DNA from: CALMJB01 sp963977945
GTDB lineage: Bacteria > Actinomycetota > Actinomycetes > Nanopelagicales > Nanopelagicaceae
Length of the DNA stretch: 8,682 nt
Reading direction: 5' to 3'
Assembly: GCA_963977945.1 (NCBI GenBank)
Contig: CAXBQO010000041.1
Coordinates: 1 to 8,682, forward strand
Shown: piece by piece, positions 6,485-8,682 of the stretch
Numbering within the stretch: position 1 is the stretch's first letter
Layout of the letters: the number at the start of each line of letters is the position of its first letter
The notes under the pieces: model-generated
The model's database searches: none
The model's input: the letters and a program-made list of their open reading frames with translations, nothing else
Told to the model about the DNA's origin: nothing
Position numbers and translations under genes: made by a program

Positions 6485-6904
6485 ATGGCTTCCCCCGAAA
6501 AAACATTAATTTTGGTCAAACCCGATGGTGTTCGTCGTGGTTTGGTAGGCGAAGTTATTTCTCGAGTTGAAAATAAAGGTTACAAAGTCACCAATTTGCG
6601 AATGCTAACTGCAGATCGTGCGTTGCTTTCTAAGCATTACGCCGAACATGAGGGCAAACCATTCTTTGAACCGCTAATCGAGTTCATGAGTTCTGGCCCA
6701 ATCGTGGCGATGATCGCTGAAGGCGAGCAGGTAATCACCGGATTCCGTAAACTTGCCGGCGCTACTGATCCGACTCAAGCAGAACCTGGCACGATTCGGG
6801 GAGATCTAGCACGAGATATGGGAACAAAAGTTATTCAAAACATCGTGCATGGATCAGATTCAAAAGAATCGGCAGAGCGCGAAATAAATATTTATTTCAA
6901 TTAA
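6485..6904 (+). CDS. ndk: Nucleoside diphosphate kinase (Ndk)
   Basis: A 139-residue Ndk, close to the usual 136-143. It transfers the gamma-phosphate of ATP to nucleoside diphosphates through a phosphohistidine, balancing NTP and dNTP pools. The catalytic residue is His122 in the signature NIVHGSDSKESAEREI. Other conserved parts are TLILVKPDGVRRG at 7-19 (Lys12), HYAEHEGKPFFEPL at 51-64, and GATDPTQAEPGTIRGD at 92-107, which includes nucleotide-contacting Arg105; Asn119 is also kept. It matches mycobacterial Ndk over its full length, supporting the start. It follows the DUF4233 gene by nine bases, with a candidate leaderless promoter in between. An AT-rich palindrome overlaps its last codons, followed by a T run. 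Confidence 0.98.
   Translation: MASPEKTLILVKPDGVRRGLVGEVISRVENKGYKVTNLRMLTADRALLSKHYAEHEGKPFFEPLIEFMSSGPIVAMIAEGEQVITGFRKLAGATDPTQAEPGTIRGDLARDMGTKVIQNIVHGSDSKESAEREINIYFN
6881..6898 (+). repeat. 18-base AT-rich perfect palindrome at the end of ndk
   Basis: GAAATAAAT followed directly by ATTTATTTC is a perfect palindrome spanning the last codons of ndk. Seven T residues follow at 6905-6911. As RNA it could form a seven-pair stem with a four-base loop, but nearly all pairs are A-U, so it would be a weak terminator at best. It might instead reflect base composition in AT-rich coding sequence. Confidence 0.3.
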
Positions 6905-6953
6905 TTTTTTTAAGCAGTAAAGATTTATTAAATAGTAAGAGATAGAAAGAGAT

Positions 6954-6957
6954 GGAG
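6954..6957 (+). promoter_or_regulatory. Shine-Dalgarno sequence of mreB
   Basis: GGAG, five bases before the ATG at 6963, in a purine-rich leader (6934-6960). It favours the upstream start of mreB over the ATG at 6984. Confidence 0.65.
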
Positions 6958-6962
6958 CAGTA

Positions 6963-8003
6963 ATGAGTCAAGGCGCAAGTCGTATGTCATGGATTGGTCG
7001 CGATATGGCGGTTGATCTTGGAACTGCTAACACTCTTGTTTATGTGCGTGGTCGCGGAATTGTTTTAAATGAACCATCAGTAGTTGCGGTAAATCAAGAT
7101 ACTGGTGCGATATTGGCAGTTGGTTTAGAAGCAAAGCGAATGATCGGAAGAACTCCCGGAAACATTGTGGCAATTCGTCCACTTAAAGATGGTGTGATCG
7201 CAGATTTTGATACCACCGAAAGAATGCTCAAATACTTTATTCAAAAAGTTCACAAGCGTCGTTACTTAGCAAAACCACGTGTAGTTATTTGCGTGCCATC
7301 TGGAATTACCGGTGTAGAACAACGCGCAGTAAAAGATGCTGGATACGCAGCGGGTGCGCGCAAGGTTTACATTATTGAAGAGCCAATGGCAGCAGCGATT
7401 GGTGCAGATCTTCCAATTCATGAACCAACCGGAAACATGGTGGTTGATATTGGTGGCGGAACAACTGAGGTTGCAGTTATTGCTCTTGGTGGAATCGTTA
7501 CTGCACTATCAATTCGAGTTGGTGGTGATGAATTAGATCAAGCAATTGTTGATTGGGTTAAACGCGAGTTTTCATTATTACTAGGTGAGCGCACCGCAGA
7601 AGAAATTAAAATGGCAATTGGTTCGGCTTATCCACTTCCTGGTGAACCAGATGCTGAAATTCGCGGACGTGATCTTTCAACTGGTTTACCAAAAACAATA
7701 TTGGTAACCGCTGCTGATATTCGCAAAGCATTAGAGGCACCAGTAAAAGCAATTATTGATGCGGTGAAATCAACACTTGATAAAACTCCGCCAGAACTTG
7801 CTTCAGATTTAATGGATCGCGGAATCGTTTTAACTGGTGGTGGAGCATTACTTCGCGGCTTAGATGAAAGATTACGTCATGAAACCGGAATGCCAGTTCA
7901 CGTAACCGAGCGTGCGCTACAAGCGGTGGTTGAAGGTTCCGGAAAATGTATTGAAGAGTTTGAAGCTTTGGAAAAGGTTTTAATCTCCGAACCACGTCGA
8001 TAG
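6963..8003 (+). CDS. mreB: Rod shape-determining protein MreB (bacterial actin)
   Basis: A 346-residue actin-fold ATPase that polymerises beneath the membrane and guides peptidoglycan synthesis during elongation. Phosphate loop 1 is DLGTANT at 18-24. The IIEEPMAAAIG segment (137-147) holds the catalytic glutamate, phosphate loop 2 is DIGGGTTEV at 162-170, and the adenosine motif is LTGGGALLRGL at 290-300. Sequence and length are very close to Streptomyces MreB, ending in the same EPRR-like tail. Streptomyces MreB begins at the Met equivalent to residue 8 here (MSWIGRDMAVDLG), so a start at 6984 is possible; the GGAG before 6963 favours the longer form. The 58-base gap after ndk is the second largest in the window and contains no clear TANNNT promoter. 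MreB suggests MreB-dependent wall growth, unlike mycobacteria, which lack it and grow from the poles. mreC follows after 45 bases. Confidence 0.98.
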   Translation: MSQGASRMSWIGRDMAVDLGTANTLVYVRGRGIVLNEPSVVAVNQDTGAILAVGLEAKRMIGRTPGNIVAIRPLKDGVIADFDTTERMLKYFIQKVHKRRYLAKPRVVICVPSGITGVEQRAVKDAGYAAGARKVYIIEEPMAAAIGADLPIHEPTGNMVVDIGGGTTEVAVIALGGIVTALSIRVGGDELDQAIVDWVKREFSLLLGERTAEEIKMAIGSAYPLPGEPDAEIRGRDLSTGLPKTILVTAADIRKALEAPVKAIIDAVKSTLDKTPPELASDLMDRGIVLTGGGALLRGLDERLRHETGMPVHVTERALQAVVEGSGKCIEEFEALEKVLISEPRR

Positions 8004-8048
8004 CCTTAATCAGGCGCGCCAGCACGGTATTACGCAGGTTAGATAAAA

Positions 8049-8682
8049 ATGGCTCGCGGCGGACAAAATCGAACCAGATTATTAATAATTACATTTCTGG
8101 TCACCGCTCTACTTTTATTAACACTTGATTTACGCGGTTTTAATATTGCTGCGCAGGTAAGAAGCACTACGCAAACCGTTTTATCTCCCTTTGAAAAGTT
8201 CACAAACAAAATATTTTCACCAGTCGGATCTTTTTTCGGAAATCTTAAAAATTTAAGTTCAAGCCGTAAACAAATTGATGAGCTAAAACTTGAAGTGGAA
8301 AAATTAACGGCACAATCGGCTTTAAATGAAGATGTCGCTGGACAATTAAAACAATTGCGTGGAGTTTTAGATTTAGCTAGCCGAGCAAATTATCAAGTTG
8401 TAAGTGCGCGCGTAATTAATCAAGGTGCGGCTGCGCCATTTAAACAAACTATCAAGATTGATGTTGGTAGCAGTTCTGGGGTTGAGAAAAATATGACAGT
8501 CATCAATGAAGCCGGATTAGTTGGAGTTGTTAAATCGGTTTCAAATGATTCAGCCATTGTGCTGCTGATGAATGATCCAACTTTTAAAGTTGGGGTAAGA
8601 ATTGCAAGCACTCAAAGTGTCGGGGTTTTATCAGGTGAAGGTGGCGATAATTTTCTTTTTCAATTACTAGATCCGACTGGTG
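8049..8682 (+). CDS. mreC: Rod shape-determining protein MreC, N-terminal part, cut by right edge
   Basis: An open frame running off the window after 211 codons, with no stop. MreC is a bitopic membrane protein that links MreB and MreD to the RodA/PBP2 wall synthase. The order fits: a short basic N-terminus (MARGGQNRTR), one membrane helix at about 11-26, a juxtamembrane linker, then a predicted coiled coil at about 65-109 (KNLSSSRKQIDELKLEVEKL). The beta-barrel domain starts near YQVVSARVI (113) and includes KIDVGSSSGVEKNM, GLVGVV and VLLMNDPTFKVGVRI, typical MreC segments. The start has only a weak CAGG about ten bases upstream, but the basic segment and helix position agree with it. It follows mreB by 45 bases. 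The missing C-terminal part is probably a further 60-100 residues by family length. Confidence 0.93.
   Translation, partial: MARGGQNRTRLLIITFLVTALLLLTLDLRGFNIAAQVRSTTQTVLSPFEKFTNKIFSPVGSFFGNLKNLSSSRKQIDELKLEVEKLTAQSALNEDVAGQLKQLRGVLDLASRANYQVVSARVINQGAAAPFKQTIKIDVGSSSGVEKNMTVINEAGLVGVVKSVSNDSAIVLLMNDPTFKVGVRIASTQSVGVLSGEGGDNFLFQLLDPTG

Noticed and set aside
6905..6962. mreB promoter in the ndk-mreB gap
   Set aside because: The gap is long enough, but no TANNNT with a plausible -35 was found, only A/T runs and a purine-rich leader. mreB may be read from upstream.
8013..8020. GGCGCGCC palindrome in the mreB-mreC gap
   Set aside because: It is an eight-base GC-only palindrome in AT-rich DNA, but too short for a stable hairpin, single-copy as far as I saw, and without regulatory context.

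Overview
The window is a compact, fully coding, one-strand stretch of an actinobacterial chromosome. Bases are AT-rich (roughly 40% G+C judged by eye, not computed). The proteins are clearly of actinobacterial type: a ClpP1/ClpP2 pair, ClpX beginning like the mycobacterial protein, a DUF4233 membrane protein between folC and ndk, and MreB nearly collinear with the Streptomyces protein. High-GC relatives have the same gene order. Low GC combined with 4-base overlaps and very short gaps suggests a streamlined lineage such as the freshwater acI group (Nanopelagicales). That placement is inference; no marker in the window proves it.

Layout, all on the + strand: the end of clpP1 (cut by the left edge), clpP2, clpX, valS, folC, a DUF4233 membrane-protein gene, ndk, mreB, and the start of mreC (cut by the right edge). 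Two junctions are ATGA overlaps (clpP1/clpP2 and folC/DUF4233). The largest gap is the 76 bases between clpP2 and clpX. No stretch longer than 300 bases lacks a gene. I saw no tRNA, rRNA, CRISPR, insertion sequence or pseudogene.

Functionally there are three blocks. clpP1-clpP2-clpX encodes the two-ring peptidase and its ATP-driven unfoldase. valS-folC-DUF4233-ndk is housekeeping: tRNA charging, folate polyglutamylation, an uncharacterised membrane protein and NTP supply. mreB-mreC begins the cell-elongation cluster, which in relatives continues with mreD, a penicillin-binding protein and rodA.

The most interesting material is regulatory. The clpP2-clpX gap holds an 18-base inverted repeat (GTTCGC, six bases, GCGAAC) resembling the ClgR operator of actinobacterial clp genes, but with a spacer one base longer than the consensus I recall. 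A second small inverted repeat follows it. Three genes without a Shine-Dalgarno sequence (clpX, valS, ndk) each have a TANNNT hexamer 6-7 bases before the ATG, the geometry of leaderless actinobacterial promoters. The genes with a clear Shine-Dalgarno are clpP2, the DUF4233 gene and mreB. I found no undescribed multi-gene system; this is a conserved core-genome region.
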